64,000 nt of DNA from Rhodovulum sp. (GCA_002706605.1 PALT01000005.1:284119-348118); one strand, 5' to 3'. Counted from the first letter of the stretch, positions 8,160-18,811 are shown. The notes: a model not told the origin generated them from the sequence alone. Numbers and translations are program-made.

Positions 8160-9320
8160 TCAAAGGCTCAGCGCGCCGAACCGACGGGCCCGCCACCCGA
8201 AATAGAGGGCCAAGGCGCCACCGGTGATCGCCACCACCCCGACCAGCGCCAGAACGAGGCCGATCCCGCCGATCTGGGCGGTGATCGCGAACACGGGCGG
8301 ACCGCTGAACGTGCCGAGGTTCCCGAGCTGGGCAAGCGCCCCACCCGCCCGCGCGCGCCGCGTCACATCGGCGTTCAACCACGGCAAGGACGCAAAGGCC
8401 GCACCAGGCACAAGGCCCGTCGCCAGAAACAGCGCGACGAACACGCCCACGCCCATATACCCCGTCGCAAAACCTGCCACGATAATCGCCAGCATCCCCG
8501 CAAACCCCGCCGCGGCCAGAGACATGGGCGAATACCGACGCGCCAGAACCCCCGCGCCAAAGGTGCCAAACAGGCTGAGCAAGGGCAGGATCGCCAATGC
8601 CGCACCGGCCTCAAGCAACGAGGGCAGCACGCTGAGCAAGGCGAGATAGACAAAGGCATGCCAGAAGAACACAAGGCCCGAGGCAAACAGCCGCCAGTCG
8701 GTGTAGATCAGGCGCAGCTCGGCAAACGGGTTGAACCGAACCGCCTGACGCGGACCGGATCGCGGCAAGGATGGTCCCAGCCCCACCGCCATCGCAACCA
8801 AGGCCGCCCCATGCGCCAAGATGACGGCGCGCATCCCGCCCAGATCGACCAGCACCGGCACCGCAACCCCAAGAATGGCAAAGCTGACCCCGAAAAACGT
8901 CCCCCACAGGCCCATCACCACCGGACGGTCGCGATCCGTGGCCAGTTCCGCCATCAAGGTCGGCACGGCCACCACCAGAACAAGGTGCCCGACGCCTTCC
9001 ACCACGCGCAGGGCCAAGATCACCGGATAGGGCGGCACCAGCGCCTCCAGAACCGACATCGCCGCGCTCAGCCCCAGCGCCCACAGGATCGCGCGCCGGA
9101 TGCCAATGGCCGCGATCAAACCGCCGACAAAGGGACCAAACAGGACCCCCACCACGCCGACAATCGACACGATCAGGGCCAGCGCACCGGGCGAGCGGGC
9201 ATAGGCATCGCCCAGTTGCGGCAAGGTCAGGGCGAATTTGCCAAACTGCGCCGCCGCCAACAGGCCGGTGACAAACAGGCCAATGATCAGGGGCCAGCGG
9301 GTTTTGGACGGGGTGCTCAT
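8160..9320 (-). CDS. Major facilitator superfamily transporter
   Basis: A 386-residue integral membrane protein with about twelve hydrophobic segments, beginning MSTPSKTRWPLIIGLFVTG. The loop between helices 2 and 3 carries GPFVGGLIAAIGIRRAILW, the MFS motif A pattern in degenerate form. The start at 9320 is preferred because the preceding in-frame 43 codons are arginine-rich and not hydrophobic. The substrate cannot be deduced. It stands between uvrA and lpdA on the same strand but is separated from lpdA by a strong terminator. Confidence 0.75.
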   Translation of the reverse strand: MSTPSKTRWPLIIGLFVTGLLAAAQFGKFALTLPQLGDAYARSPGALALIVSIVGVVGVLFGPFVGGLIAAIGIRRAILWALGLSAAMSVLEALVPPYPVILALRVVEGVGHLVLVVAVPTLMAELATDRDRPVVMGLWGTFFGVSFAILGVAVPVLVDLGGMRAVILAHGAALVAMAVGLGPSLPRSGPRQAVRFNPFAELRLIYTDWRLFASGLVFFWHAFVYLALLSVLPSLLEAGAALAILPLLSLFGTFGAGVLARRYSPMSLAAAGFAGMLAIIVAGFATGYMGVGVFVALFLATGLVPGAAFASLPWLNADVTRRARAGGALAQLGNLGTFSGPPVFAITAQIGGIGLVLALVGVVAITGGALALYFGWRARRFGALSL

Positions 9321-9417
9321 CCCACGATCTATCCCGAAACCGGCGCGTTTGGCCACCGCCCGCAACCGCGCACGCCCCTGTGCGGATTTGCGCGCAGGGT
9401 TAACAGATGCGGCAAAC

Positions 9418-9445
9418 AAAAAGGGCGACCCGAACCGGATCGCCC
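9418..9445 (-). terminator. Intrinsic terminator after lpdA
   Basis: On the minus strand GGGCGATCCG and CGGGTCGCCC pair over 10 bp (one U-G) with loop GTT, followed immediately by five T. It starts about 26 bases after the lpdA stop. Confidence 0.85.
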
Positions 9446-9470
9446 CCAAATCTGAACGGTGTTCTGTGCC

Positions 9471-10865
9471 TTAGAAGTGCAGCGCGCGCCCATAGGCATC
9501 CAGAACGGATTCATGCATCATTTCCGACAGAGTCGGGTGCGGGAAAACCGTGTGCATCAGGTCCTCTTCGGTCGTCTCAAGCTGACGGCCGATGACATAG
9601 CCCTGAATCATCTCGGTGACCTCGGCCCCGACCATATGCGCGCCCAAGAGCTCACCCGTTTTCGCGTCGAACACGGTTTTGACCATGCCCTCGGGTTCGC
9701 CCAGAGCAATCGCCTTGCCGTTGCCGATGAAGGGGAAGCGACCGACCTTGACGTCATAGCCTGCCTCTTTGGCCTTGGCCTCGGTCAGGCCGACGCTTGC
9801 GACCTGCGGGTGGCAATAGGTACAGCCCGCGATCGAGTTCGGCTTGATCGGATGGGGGGGCTGACCCGCGATCAGTTCGGCCACCATCACGCCCTCATGG
9901 CTGGCCTTATGGGCAAGCCACGGCGCACCGGCGATATCACCAATCGCAAACAGACCATCCACGCCCGTGCGGCAATATTCATCCGTCACAACGTGGGTGC
10001 GGTCGATTTTGACGCCCAGCCCCTCAAGGCCAAGGTTTTCGACGTTGCCGACAATGCCGACCGCCGAAATCACGGTGTCGAATTCCTGTTTCTCGACCTT
10101 GCCGTTGGCCTCAATATGCGCGACGACCTTGCCGTTGCCGCGATCGAGTTGCTTGACCATGGTCTTTTCGCGGATGGTCATGCCCTGTTTCTGGAACTGC
10201 TTTTTGGCGAATGCGCTGATCTCGGCATCCTCAACGGGCAGAACGCGATCCATCACCTCAACCACGGTCGTGTCCGCACCCAAGGTGTTGTAGAAGCTGG
10301 CGAATTCGATCCCGATGGCACCCGACCCGATCACCAGCAGCTTTTTCGGCATCCGTTTCGGGGTCAGGGCGTGTTTGTAGGTCCAGACCAGATCGCCATC
10401 GGCCTCAAGACCCGGCAATTCGCGGGCCCGCGCGCCGGTCGCAACGACGATGGCTTTGGACGCCAGTTCCTCGGTGCCCTTGTCGGTTTTGACGCTGACC
10501 TTGCCCTTGGACGGCAGGGTCGCCTCACCCATGAAGACGGTGATCTTGTTCTTTTTCATCAGGTGGCCGATGCCGCCCGACAACTGTTTCGCCACCCCGC
10601 GCGAGCGGTCGACAACAGCGTTCAGATCATAACCGATCCCATCCGCCGACAGGCCAAATTCCTTGGCGCGGTGCATCAGGTGGAACACCTCGGAACTGCG
10701 CAGCAAGGCCTTGGTCGGGATACAGCCCCAGTTCAGGCAAATCCCGCCCAGATGTTCGCGCTCCACAATCGCAACCTTAAGGCCCAGCTGCGCCCCGCGG
10801 ATGGCGGCCACATAGCCCCCCGGCCCCGCGCCAATAACGATCATATCAAAAGTCTTCGCAGCCAT
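9471..10865 (-). CDS. lpdA: Dihydrolipoyl dehydrogenase (E3)
   Basis: A 464-residue flavoprotein of normal E3 length. It begins with the FAD-binding motif VIGAGPGGYVAAIRGAQLG; the redox-active disulfide is Cys43/Cys48 in GGICLNWGCIPTK; the NAD-binding segment is LLVIGSGAIGIEFA; the C-terminal catalytic pair is His443/Glu448 in HPTLSE. It reoxidises dihydrolipoamide in 2-oxoacid dehydrogenase complexes or the glycine cleavage system. No E1 or E2 gene is nearby, so which complex it serves is not shown; a gene cut off from a complex operon often encodes a shared E3. It has its own promoter and terminator and so appears monocistronic. Confidence 0.95.
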   Translation of the reverse strand: MAAKTFDMIVIGAGPGGYVAAIRGAQLGLKVAIVEREHLGGICLNWGCIPTKALLRSSEVFHLMHRAKEFGLSADGIGYDLNAVVDRSRGVAKQLSGGIGHLMKKNKITVFMGEATLPSKGKVSVKTDKGTEELASKAIVVATGARARELPGLEADGDLVWTYKHALTPKRMPKKLLVIGSGAIGIEFASFYNTLGADTTVVEVMDRVLPVEDAEISAFAKKQFQKQGMTIREKTMVKQLDRGNGKVVAHIEANGKVEKQEFDTVISAVGIVGNVENLGLEGLGVKIDRTHVVTDEYCRTGVDGLFAIGDIAGAPWLAHKASHEGVMVAELIAGQPPHPIKPNSIAGCTYCHPQVASVGLTEAKAKEAGYDVKVGRFPFIGNGKAIALGEPEGMVKTVFDAKTGELLGAHMVGAEVTEMIQGYVIGRQLETTEEDLMHTVFPHPTLSEMMHESVLDAYGRALHF

Positions 10866-10888
10866 AGGATCCTCATGGGTTCTGAAAT

Positions 10889-10924
10889 TAGTTTGATATT
10901 AAACTATCTGGAACATCCCTTCAA
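10889..10924 (-). promoter_or_regulatory. lpdA promoter with overlapping dyad
   Basis: On the minus strand TTGAAG (10924-10919) and TAATAT (10901-10896) are spaced by exactly 17 bases, a strong sigma-70-type promoter 30 bases upstream of lpdA. The palindrome TAGTTT-N6-AAACTA (10889-10906) covers the -10 element and probable start point, a good place for a repressor. Confidence 0.7.
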
Positions 10925-10980
10925 TAAACCCCACGACAATCCCGCGTGTTTTTTCGCAAAAACCGCCTAAGGAGTTGGCA

Positions 10981-11562
10981 TTACGCCTGATTTTTTCGGA
11001 TTTCCTCAACGATCTTGCCGTAACCGCCGTTTTCGATCCACGATTTCTCGTCTTCGGTGCTCTGACGGCCAAGGGCTTCGTTGCGATAGGGGAATCTGCA
11101 GAACTGGCGAATGACCTCACGGTGGGCCCGCGCGTGAAGGAGGTTCGACTCGCCCGTTTTGGGCATACGCGTCAGGATCAATCGCACACTGCGGTCCTGA
11201 TCCGTGGAACATTCCGAATGCATCAGGGGCAGGTAAAAGAACTGGCGCTGGGGCTCGGCGATCTGCTTGTCGAACCCTTCGTCAATCGACCGTTTCGCGG
11301 CCGCGCGCCCCAGTTGATCGGTCGCGAACGCATCGCCCGAACCGCGGAACATGTTGCGCGGGAACTGGTCGGCCAACAGGATATAGGCCAGCGCCGTGTC
11401 CGCCTGTGTCAACCAGCGCAAGAACCGACCGTCACGCAGAGCCTGCCAGTCATCCATGAACCGGTCGCGGATTTTCTGGTCCAAGGCCTCATCGCCCACG
11501 TACCAGTTATCCTCACTCACTTCGTTCAGCCAAAAATCCAGAATATCCTGCGCGCGCTGCAT
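10981..11562 (-). CDS. DUF924 family protein
   Basis: A 193-residue soluble protein. It opens with QRAQDILDFWL, continues with DQFPRNMFRGSGDAFATD and ends with an RFPYRNEALGR motif; this order is typical of the DUF924 (COG3803) family. Members have a TPR-like helical fold and no established activity. The stop lies 57 bases upstream of the lpdA promoter -35 box. It is not obviously tied to any neighbour. Confidence 0.8.
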   Translation of the reverse strand: MQRAQDILDFWLNEVSEDNWYVGDEALDQKIRDRFMDDWQALRDGRFLRWLTQADTALAYILLADQFPRNMFRGSGDAFATDQLGRAAAKRSIDEGFDKQIAEPQRQFFYLPLMHSECSTDQDRSVRLILTRMPKTGESNLLHARAHREVIRQFCRFPYRNEALGRQSTEDEKSWIENGGYGKIVEEIRKNQA

Positions 11563-11657
11563 CGCTGTCCCCTACCCAATTGCATTGGCGTATCTCACTA
11601 CGCCTCAGGGCCACGGTTTCAAAAACCGTGACCGAGGGCAAGCAGGAAGGGTGCGAT

Positions 11658-12926
11658 TTAATTCGCGGGGCTCAGGCCATCATCGGCCTGTTCGGATTCC
11701 TCGATGAAATATTCCTGTGCCGCCTCAACCACAACGGCCGTGGCCGAAGGCAGAACCGGTGCGTAGGTGCCGGTATCTTCAACCGAGGGCGCGGCACGCT
11801 GGGTCATCCGGTAGGCCGCATAGCCAGCAAGCGCAAACCCCATGATGGCCATGAACGCAAAGAACCCCGACGGGCCGACAACGCCCATGATCCAGCCCAT
11901 GCTAATCGGGCCAAGGATCGCGCCGATCCCGTTCAGGAACATCATCCGCCCAGAGGCCGCCGCCATATCCGCGTGGTCCAGAAAGTCGTTCGTATAGGCA
12001 ATAAGCAACGCATAGAGCGGGTTTGACGCCCCCCCGAGAAAGAACGCCGCGACCAAGAGCAGCTCATAGTTCCAACCGAACAATCCACCCACAACGGACG
12101 CCCCGCCTGATGCGGCCGCCGTCAACAGGATCAGGCTGCGCCGGTCCACGCGGTCCGACAACCACCCGATCGGAAACTGACAGATCAGCCCGCCCAGATA
12201 GATCGTCGCCACAAAGGTCGAGATTTGCGCAACACTCAGGCCCACCTCGGACCCGTAAACGGCGGCCATGCCGAACATCCCCGAATAAATCCCACCCGTC
12301 AGGAACATCCCGACCGACCCCAAGGGCGATGTGCGGATCAGGTCGCGCAGGGACATCGGCTTGGTCGCCTCAAACGCGGGCGTCGGCGTCGCCGAGAGCA
12401 AAATCGGCGCAAACGAGATCGAAACAAGGACCGAGGGCACCACGAAAAGGATGAAGCCCGACGGATCGCCCAGAACAATCACCCCCTGCGCCGTCACGAT
12501 CCCCGCCATCTGCGTGATCATATAAAGCGACAGGGCCTGCCCCCGTTTCGAATTATCGACCGAGTGATTCAGCCAGCTTTCGGCGGTCACATACACGCCC
12601 GAGAAACAGAACCCGATCACAACGCGCAAAGCGACCCAAACCCACGGGTTGGCAATGGTCGGATAGAGGATCAAGACCGCCGAGATAAACGAGGCCAGCG
12701 CCGCAAACACCCGCACGTGACCCACACGACGGATCATTTCCGGCGTCATCCGCGAGCCACCCAGAAACCCAAGGAAATAGGCCGACATGACCAGCGACAT
12801 TTCAAAGGTGCTAAAACCCTCGATGCCGCCGCGCACACCCAACAGGGTGCCCTGCAAACCGTTGCCCACCATCAGCAGCAGCATCCCTGCCATCAATGCC
12901 CATGTGCTGCCCAGAACCTGAATCAC
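11658..12926 (-). CDS. Major facilitator superfamily transporter, YcaD-like
   Basis: A 422-residue membrane protein with about twelve hydrophobic segments; GFLGGSRMTPEMIRRVGHVR between helices 2 and 3 is the expected position of MFS motif A. The opening and the phrase FEMSLVMSAYFLGFLGGS fit the YcaD-like branch. The start codon is GTG at 12926, with GGAGAGCGAC just upstream. A 50-residue charged C-terminal tail follows the last helix. The substrate is unknown. Confidence 0.75.
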   Translation of the reverse strand: MIQVLGSTWALMAGMLLLMVGNGLQGTLLGVRGGIEGFSTFEMSLVMSAYFLGFLGGSRMTPEMIRRVGHVRVFAALASFISAVLILYPTIANPWVWVALRVVIGFCFSGVYVTAESWLNHSVDNSKRGQALSLYMITQMAGIVTAQGVIVLGDPSGFILFVVPSVLVSISFAPILLSATPTPAFEATKPMSLRDLIRTSPLGSVGMFLTGGIYSGMFGMAAVYGSEVGLSVAQISTFVATIYLGGLICQFPIGWLSDRVDRRSLILLTAAASGGASVVGGLFGWNYELLLVAAFFLGGASNPLYALLIAYTNDFLDHADMAAASGRMMFLNGIGAILGPISMGWIMGVVGPSGFFAFMAIMGFALAGYAAYRMTQRAAPSVEDTGTYAPVLPSATAVVVEAAQEYFIEESEQADDGLSPAN

Positions 12927-13015
12927 GTCGCTCTCCGTGTGTTGAGCCCCCCGTGATGGTGAAAAAGCGCGGGGCGCGATGTTGCGTTGGCGACCCCTAT
13001 TAGGCCATTTCCGCC

Positions 13016-14065
13016 CTAAGGCAGCAATAGCGACGCATCGCCATATGAAAAGAAGCGGTACTCCTCGGCCACCGCATGGGCATAGATTTCGCGCACGCGC
13101 TCGACACCCATCAAGGCCGATACCAGCATCATCAAGGTCGATTTGGGAAGGTGAAAGTTCGTCATCAACCCATTGGCGATTTTAAATTTATAGCCAGGGC
13201 GGATGAAAATATCCGTGGTGCCCGTCCATGCGGCCATGGTGCCATCGTCGGACGCGGCACTTTCGATCAGGCGCAGGGCGGTTGTGCCCACGGGAATGAT
13301 ACGCCCCCCCGCCGCGCGGGTTTCGTTCATCTGGGCGGCGGCCTCGGCGGTGATTTCACCCCATTCGGAATGCATTTTATGGGTTTCGATGTCATCGACC
13401 TTGACCGGCAGGAACGTGCCCGCCCCCACGTGCAACGTCACCTCAGTGAACGCCACACCGGCGGCGCGCAGCGCCTCTAACAGAACCTCATCGAAATGCA
13501 GGGACGCGGTCGGCGCGGCCACGGCACCGGAATGGCGCGCAAAGACGGTTTGATAATCGTCCTTGTCCTGTTCGTCCGCCGGGCGTTTCGCGGCGATATA
13601 GGGCGGCAATGGCATTGCGCCCGCGGCGGCCAGCGCGGCGTCGAAATCATCGCCACTTAGGTTAAAGGCAAGGTCCAGATCGGTTTCGCCCTTGCGCGTG
13701 ACGGTGGCCGACAAATCAGGCGAAAAGACGATCACCTCGCCCTCCAACACCTTGCGCAGGGGTTTGGCCAGCGCGCGCCAGCCCCCACCGGCCAGCGGGT
13801 CCAACAGGGTGATTTCCACCTTGGCCGTCACCGGCCCCTGCCCCGTGTCGCGGGTGCGCTGACCGCTCAGGCGCGCGGGGATCACGCGGGTGTTGTTCAG
13901 GATCAACCGGTCGCCTGCACCGATATAATCGGTCAGGTTGAACACCTGCCGGTCATGCAGACCCGCCTGATCCGCCACCAAAAGGCGCGCGTTGCGGCGT
14001 GGTTTCACGGGCCGCGTCGCGATCAAGTGTTCAGGCAGGTCAAAGTCGAATTCGGATAGTTTCAA
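13016..14065 (-). CDS. queA: S-adenosylmethionine:tRNA ribosyltransferase-isomerase
   Basis: A 349-residue QueA of normal length. Recognisable blocks are [62 protein letters not shown] and the C-terminal [16 protein letters not shown]. The enzyme adds the epoxycyclopentanediol ring in queuosine biosynthesis; tgt, which inserts the base precursor, lies at 47866-48996. The start codon is TTG at 14065, preceded by GGAG, and it overlaps the stop of the upstream AsmA-like gene by four bases (TTGA), which indicates translational coupling. Confidence 0.95.
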   Translation of the reverse strand: MKLSEFDFDLPEHLIATRPVKPRRNARLLVADQAGLHDRQVFNLTDYIGAGDRLILNNTRVIPARLSGQRTRDTGQGPVTAKVEITLLDPLAGGGWRALAKPLRKVLEGEVIVFSPDLSATVTRKGETDLDLAFNLSGDDFDAALAAAGAMPLPPYIAAKRPADEQDKDDYQTVFARHSGAVAAPTASLHFDEVLLEALRAAGVAFTEVTLHVGAGTFLPVKVDDIETHKMHSEWGEITAEAAAQMNETRAAGGRIIPVGTTALRLIESAASDDGTMAAWTGTTDIFIRPGYKFKIANGLMTNFHLPKSTLMMLVSALMGVERVREIYAHAVAEEYRFFSYGDASLLLP

Positions 14066-17000
14066 TTCCCAAGCTCCGGTGGCGGGCGGCGAAAGATTTC
14101 CCGGAACATGCCGGGCGTCAACAGGGACAGCGGGTTCACACTGACCTTAGGGTCATCGGCCGGTCCGCGCAGGCGATAGTTGAACCCGAACAGGCCCTCG
14201 CCCTTGCGGGTCAGGACGGACCCGATCGAATTGACCAGATAGATCGGGGACACAACCCCCTGTAGGTCCAGCCGTTTCGCGGCGAACTCATAAACACCTG
14301 CCATCGAAATGCCAAGGGACGGGCCAACCGCGCTGCCCCGCCGGATTTCGACCCCCTCGGGCGTCAGGGTGAACCGCGCCTCAACGCTTGTAAACGCCAG
14401 ACCATCGCCAGACAGCTGTTCAATCAGGCCGACGACCGAGACCGCCGACAACAGTTCGGCCAGCGCGCCCACACCGCGCACCCGCACATTGGTGATGTCC
14501 ATGCGCCCGTTATAGCGCCCCTCGCCCTCTAGCGGGGTCAGGATAAGGTCCATCGACCCGCCCCGCGCCTTGGCAAACACATTCGCCCCGCGCAGGACCT
14601 CGCCCGCCTGTTCCGACCGGATGCGCACCGCCGTACCATGGTCCGACGGGGCAAGCGCCGCGTTGAACCGCGCCCCGCCGGGGACCGAGCCGATGAACGA
14701 CCCGTTCAACCCGCCCGCCGTCGACAGGGTCCCGTCAAGGTCGGTGACAACCAACCCGTCCGCCACGATCAACCGATTGAGCGCGATTTCGGTCGTGCTG
14801 TTGCCACCACTGCCGCCCGCGCCATCCAAACGGTCGGGCAGCGCGGTTAGATCCACCTGCCCGCCGGTGACGCGCACGGCCATGGCCCGCCCCGCGCCGC
14901 GCCCTGTCAGGATCACCGATCCGTCGAACCAGCGCCCGACGCTGACCTTGGGCAGTTCGATCCGCTCAACCCCGCCCCCTTGGGCCAGAACGATATCACC
15001 CGCCGCAGACAGGCCCGGCGCCGACAGGGCGATGTCGTCGATATCGATCGGGGTGCTCAGACGCCCGTTGATCGCCAGAGTACCGGTGCTGTTCGTCCCT
15101 TTGGACCAAGCAATGGCGGGAATCGACAGGCCGATTCCCTCAAGATCGCTGCTCAGCCGGAATTGCGGCGCCTCACCACGGACCAGATCAATGTCCAACG
15201 CCCCGCGCCCCGTGCCCCGCACCATCCCGCGCGGCAGATCAACGCCAAAGGCGCCAAGGTTCTGTTCAGACAACAGGATGGTCCCGCTGACGGAACTCTT
15301 GCCCGCGTGTTCAGGACCGATCTGTTGGGTCCAGCCGCCGTTAAAGGACACCCCGTCCACCGTGGCCGCGCCCGCAATCGCAACCGCCTCAGGCGTCGCG
15401 GTCAGGCGCAGATGGGGCGCGGCAAAGGACCGCCCCGGCACCAGAACATCCGAGGTCACATCGTAGAGATCCCCCGCGACATCGAACGCGACCTCATGCG
15501 GTTTAACGTCCTTGCGGAACTCCAACCCCAGATCGGCGCGCACCACGGCGCGACCATCGGCAATGTAGATCCCCTGTCCCGCGCGTTGCATCAGGGTCAG
15601 GGGCGGCTGATCAATCAGGGACAGGACGGCGGGGATCGGCCCATCCATATGCAGATCAATCGTGCCATAGGCCGGACGTTTGGTAATATCATCGATATTG
15701 ACGATGGTGCCGGTCAGATCGACCACCTGTCCATTCGGCGCGGTGACGATCCCCGTCTCCAGAGACATCACAAAGCGCTGCTCCGTCAGGGTGATATAGC
15801 CGCTGCCCTCGGTGGCGTGGGGCATGGTTTTCATGAACCGCACCTCGCCCCCCTCAAACCCGTGGGTCAGTTGAAAACGCGGCTTTTGCCCCGGCTCCAG
15901 ACGCAGCGCCGCATGGGCGTCGCGCGCAAGGCCAAAGGCGATGTTCTCCGTCACCCATTTGCGCGTTTTGGGCACGACGGCCACGGGCCACAGGCGTAAC
16001 AGGCGCGATTTGCTCATCGTGTCGACATAGGCGTCCAGCGCCACGTGCCATCCCGCATCCGACACAGTCGCCCGCCCCTTGGCACGGATCGCGCGGTTTT
16101 GCGCATCAAGCAAAACCGCCTGCCCCAGATCGACCGAAAACGGGTCCAGCGTGATTTTCATATCCGCCGCCCCGCCGGTAAAGGTCACGGGCGTCTGGAA
16201 CACGCCATCAGGGTTCAACGCCACCGACCGCAAACCCATCTGCGCCACCAAAACCGTCGGGAGGCCTTGCACGAACTCTTGCAGATACGCCTGACCACCG
16301 CCGTTGAACGTCAACGTCTCCGAGGTCAGTTCGACTTGGTTCAACGCAACGCGCTGGGCGGCGGGGTCGTATTGGAAATAGCCCTTAGCCCCGTCGAAAT
16401 GCACGGGCTTGGTGTTTTCGGTGGGGATCAGATCGCCCTCGCCGATGTCCAAAACCCCGCTCAGCGGCAAGAGCGCGCCATCGGGCCCGACGCCCGCGCG
16501 CACCGCCCCCGAAATCGGCGCGCGGATCACCGACAAAAAGGCAAAGGCGGGGGATTGTTGAGCGATGTCGTCGGACGGCACATCACTAAAGGACGCGGAC
16601 AGGCTACTGGCGGGAGAGCCCTTTTCGGTTTCAAATCCAAAGGCGAACTCGGACGGGGTGCCTGCGTCATTATAAAGGGTCAGGAACACCTGCGCGCTCA
16701 GGGCCTCGGCCGTTTGATCCAGCGTCAACAGGCCCTCACGGATCGACCACGTACGCCCCGCCCGCGCATCCAAATAGATCAGGTCAAGGTTTTCAACGGC
16801 GACGCTTTCAATCACCGACAGCGCAGGCAGGGCCAGCGCCCCGTCCAGTTGATCCAGAACCTCGGCCAGACTACCGGCCTGAAACGTGGGGGTGTCCCCG
16901 CCAAGCGCCAGATCGAAGTCGCCGTTCTCATCACGGCGCAACGTGACACGCGCCGCCGCCAAGGACAGACGCCGCATCTCGACCCGCCCATCCAACAAGG

Positions 17001-17343
17001 CACGCCCCGAAATCGCGGCCTCAAGCGCGGGGACAGACAGGACCTGTCGTCCCTCGGCGTCCCGCAGCCGCAATTCCTGTAGACGGACGCGCGGGAAATT
17101 GCCCCATTCGAATTGCACCTCCATCCCCGCCAGATTCGCGCCAACGGGACCAAGCGCATCGTCGATCCCCGCCTCAACCCGCGCGGTCACCCAGTCTGGC
17201 ATCTGAACCGCGCGGCCCATGAACGACAAAACCACGCCGCCCATGAACACCATCGCCAGCAACAGCGTGATGATCAGGAACACGCCCACACGGCGATGCG
17301 TGGGCATCGGCCGTTTCGGGGTTGGCTCTGTCGGATCGCTCAT
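14062..17343 (-). CDS. Large AsmA/YhdP-like envelope protein
   Basis: A 1093-residue protein with one N-terminal membrane anchor (about residues 20-45) and a long periplasmic beta-rich body. The C-terminal part ([40 protein letters not shown]) matches the AsmA-like C-terminal domain, and the middle resembles DUF3971 of YhdP. YhdP-family proteins are thought to carry phospholipids between inner and outer membrane. The ATG at 17343 is used; the codon before it in frame is TTG. It is transcribed toward queA with overlapping ends and diverges from bcp. Confidence 0.8.
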   Translation of the reverse strand: MSDPTEPTPKRPMPTHRRVGVFLIITLLLAMVFMGGVVLSFMGRAVQMPDWVTARVEAGIDDALGPVGANLAGMEVQFEWGNFPRVRLQELRLRDAEGRQVLSVPALEAAISGRALLDGRVEMRRLSLAAARVTLRRDENGDFDLALGGDTPTFQAGSLAEVLDQLDGALALPALSVIESVAVENLDLIYLDARAGRTWSIREGLLTLDQTAEALSAQVFLTLYNDAGTPSEFAFGFETEKGSPASSLSASFSDVPSDDIAQQSPAFAFLSVIRAPISGAVRAGVGPDGALLPLSGVLDIGEGDLIPTENTKPVHFDGAKGYFQYDPAAQRVALNQVELTSETLTFNGGGQAYLQEFVQGLPTVLVAQMGLRSVALNPDGVFQTPVTFTGGAADMKITLDPFSVDLGQAVLLDAQNRAIRAKGRATVSDAGWHVALDAYVDTMSKSRLLRLWPVAVVPKTRKWVTENIAFGLARDAHAALRLEPGQKPRFQLTHGFEGGEVRFMKTMPHATEGSGYITLTEQRFVMSLETGIVTAPNGQVVDLTGTIVNIDDITKRPAYGTIDLHMDGPIPAVLSLIDQPPLTLMQRAGQGIYIADGRAVVRADLGLEFRKDVKPHEVAFDVAGDLYDVTSDVLVPGRSFAAPHLRLTATPEAVAIAGAATVDGVSFNGGWTQQIGPEHAGKSSVSGTILLSEQNLGAFGVDLPRGMVRGTGRGALDIDLVRGEAPQFRLSSDLEGIGLSIPAIAWSKGTNSTGTLAINGRLSTPIDIDDIALSAPGLSAAGDIVLAQGGGVERIELPKVSVGRWFDGSVILTGRGAGRAMAVRVTGGQVDLTALPDRLDGAGGSGGNSTTEIALNRLIVADGLVVTDLDGTLSTAGGLNGSFIGSVPGGARFNAALAPSDHGTAVRIRSEQAGEVLRGANVFAKARGGSMDLILTPLEGEGRYNGRMDITNVRVRGVGALAELLSAVSVVGLIEQLSGDGLAFTSVEARFTLTPEGVEIRRGSAVGPSLGISMAGVYEFAAKRLDLQGVVSPIYLVNSIGSVLTRKGEGLFGFNYRLRGPADDPKVSVNPLSLLTPGMFREIFRRPPPELGN

Positions 17344-17436
17344 CAAGGTCGCTTGCTCTTGCCCTCGGATATTGACGCTTTATCTTTGCCGCGCGCGCAC
17401 CACAAGGAAAGCGTGAAGTGAGGAAAGGATGCCCAG

Positions 17437-17898
17437 ATGCTGACAGTTGGCCAAGACGCCCCCGATTTCACCCTGCCCCAAGATGGTGGCGACCCGATCA
17501 CCCTGTCCGATCTGCGCGGTGGTCCGGTGGTTCTGTTCTTTTACCCCAAGGACGACACGCCCGGTTGCACCAAGGAATCGATCGCATTCTCGGGTCTGCT
17601 GGATGAGTTCAAGGCGGCCGGCGCCACGGTCATCGGTGCCTCGCGCGATACCGTGGCCAAGCACGAGAAATTCCGCGCCAAGCATGATCTAACCATCCCC
17701 TTGGTCTCGGATGAGGACGGCACCCTGTGTGAGGCCTATGGAACTTGGGTCGAGAAAAAGATGTACGGCAAGACCTACATGGGGATTGAGCGCGCGACCT
17801 ATCTGATCGATGCCGAAGGGAAAATCGCGGAAATCTGGCGCAAGGTCAAAGTCCTCGGTCACGCCGAGGCGGTACTGGACGCGGTGCGCGCGCTGTGA
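17437..17898 (+). CDS. bcp: Peroxiredoxin, Bcp/PrxQ type
   Basis: A 153-residue thioredoxin-fold peroxidase. The peroxidatic cysteine is Cys44 in YPKDDTPGCTKES. The usual PrxQ resolving cysteine five residues later is absent (Ser/Ile there); the only other cysteine is Cys98 in DGTLCEAYG, so the protein is either a 1-Cys type or uses Cys98. It reduces hydrogen peroxide and organic hydroperoxides in the cytoplasm with thiol reductants. The start follows GGAAAGGATGCCCAG. The next gene begins inside its stop codon, which suggests coupled expression with the DUF455 protein. Confidence 0.92.
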   Translation: MLTVGQDAPDFTLPQDGGDPITLSDLRGGPVVLFFYPKDDTPGCTKESIAFSGLLDEFKAAGATVIGASRDTVAKHEKFRAKHDLTIPLVSDEDGTLCEAYGTWVEKKMYGKTYMGIERATYLIDAEGKIAEIWRKVKVLGHAEAVLDAVRAL

Positions 17899-18713
17899 GC
17901 GACCTGACCCTGACGGAAATGGCTTGTGCGGTTCTGAACACCGCCGATGCCGATGCAAAGACCGCCCTGTCGCGCGACTATGCGCGCCAGTGGTTTGAGG
18001 CGCGCAAGGCCGGAACGCCGATCCCTGTGGGCACGGCGAACCCGCCCCTGCAACCAGCGCGCCCCGACAAACCCGCCCTGCTAAACCCGCGCGACGTGCC
18101 CCGTCGCCGACCGGGAACCGAGGCGGGACGCAAGGCGATCCTGCACGCCGTCGCCCACATCGAATTGAACGCGGTCGACCTGCATTGGGACATCATCGCG
18201 CGGTTCGGCCACATCCCCATGCCCATCGGGTTCTATGACGACTGGGTCAAATCGGCGGATGAAGAAAGCAAACATTTCGGACTTGTGTCCGGCTGTTTGG
18301 AACGGATGGGCAGCTTTTATGGCGATCTGGACGCGCATGCGGGCATGTGGCGCGCGGCCGAAGACACGGCCGAGGACCTGCTGGGTCGTTTGGCCGTTGT
18401 GCCCATGGTGCTCGAGGCGCGGGGATTGGACGTCACGCCGGGCATGATCGAGATTTACGAGGCCGCCGGAGACACCCACGCGGTTGAGGCCCTGCGCGTG
18501 ATCTACGCCGAAGAGGTCGGCCACGTCGCCTATGGCTCCAAGTGGTTCCATTTCCTCTGTGGTCGCTATGACAAAGACCCCAAGGACGTGTTCCACGAAC
18601 TGGTTCAAACCTATTTCCACGGCCCGCTGAAGCCGCCCTTTAACGAAGAAAAACGCGCCGAAGCGGGTCTGCCGCCCGATTTCTATTGGCCCTTGGCCGA
18701 GGTGAATAGCTGA
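17895..18713 (+). CDS. DUF455 ferritin-like protein
   Basis: A 272-residue protein with a GTG start that overlaps the bcp stop by four bases. The helical core contains HIELNAVDLHWD, DDWVKSADEESKHF and YAEEVGHVAYGSKWF, giving the carboxylate/His ligand pattern of a ferritin-like di-iron fold (Glu/His positions near 93, 124-130 and 202-205). DUF455 (COG2833) proteins resemble the tRNA hydroxylase MiaE but have no proven reaction. The tight link with a peroxiredoxin suggests a role in oxidative stress or iron chemistry; this is inference. Confidence 0.82.
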   Translation: MSDLTLTEMACAVLNTADADAKTALSRDYARQWFEARKAGTPIPVGTANPPLQPARPDKPALLNPRDVPRRRPGTEAGRKAILHAVAHIELNAVDLHWDIIARFGHIPMPIGFYDDWVKSADEESKHFGLVSGCLERMGSFYGDLDAHAGMWRAAEDTAEDLLGRLAVVPMVLEARGLDVTPGMIEIYEAAGDTHAVEALRVIYAEEVGHVAYGSKWFHFLCGRYDKDPKDVFHELVQTYFHGPLKPPFNEEKRAEAGLPPDFYWPLAEVNS

Positions 18714-18788
18714 CCCCAGGGAAAGCTGACCGTTCCTATCGGCAATATCTCGCCCATTTTTAGTTGATTTTTGCGGGTTTAGGGGGTC

Positions 18789-18811
18789 GACTGCCAAAAA
18801 ATATTGCAGTC
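18789..18811. repeat. Inverted repeat upstream of the M23 peptidase gene
   Basis: GACTGC (18789-18794) and GCAGTC (18806-18811) flank the A/T-rich stretch CAAAAAATATT. It lies in the 189-base region between the DUF455 and M23 genes, about 92 bases upstream of the chosen start, and may mark a promoter-operator. Confidence 0.3.

Noticed and set aside
9459..10970. 503-codon open frame opposite lpdA
   Set aside because: lpdA is fully supported by active-site motifs; the antisense product has no domain and crosses the lpdA promoter.
11612..11630. Hairpin CACGGTTT/AAACCGTG between the DUF924 and MFS genes as a terminator
   Set aside because: Stem is only 8 bp and no T run follows on either strand.
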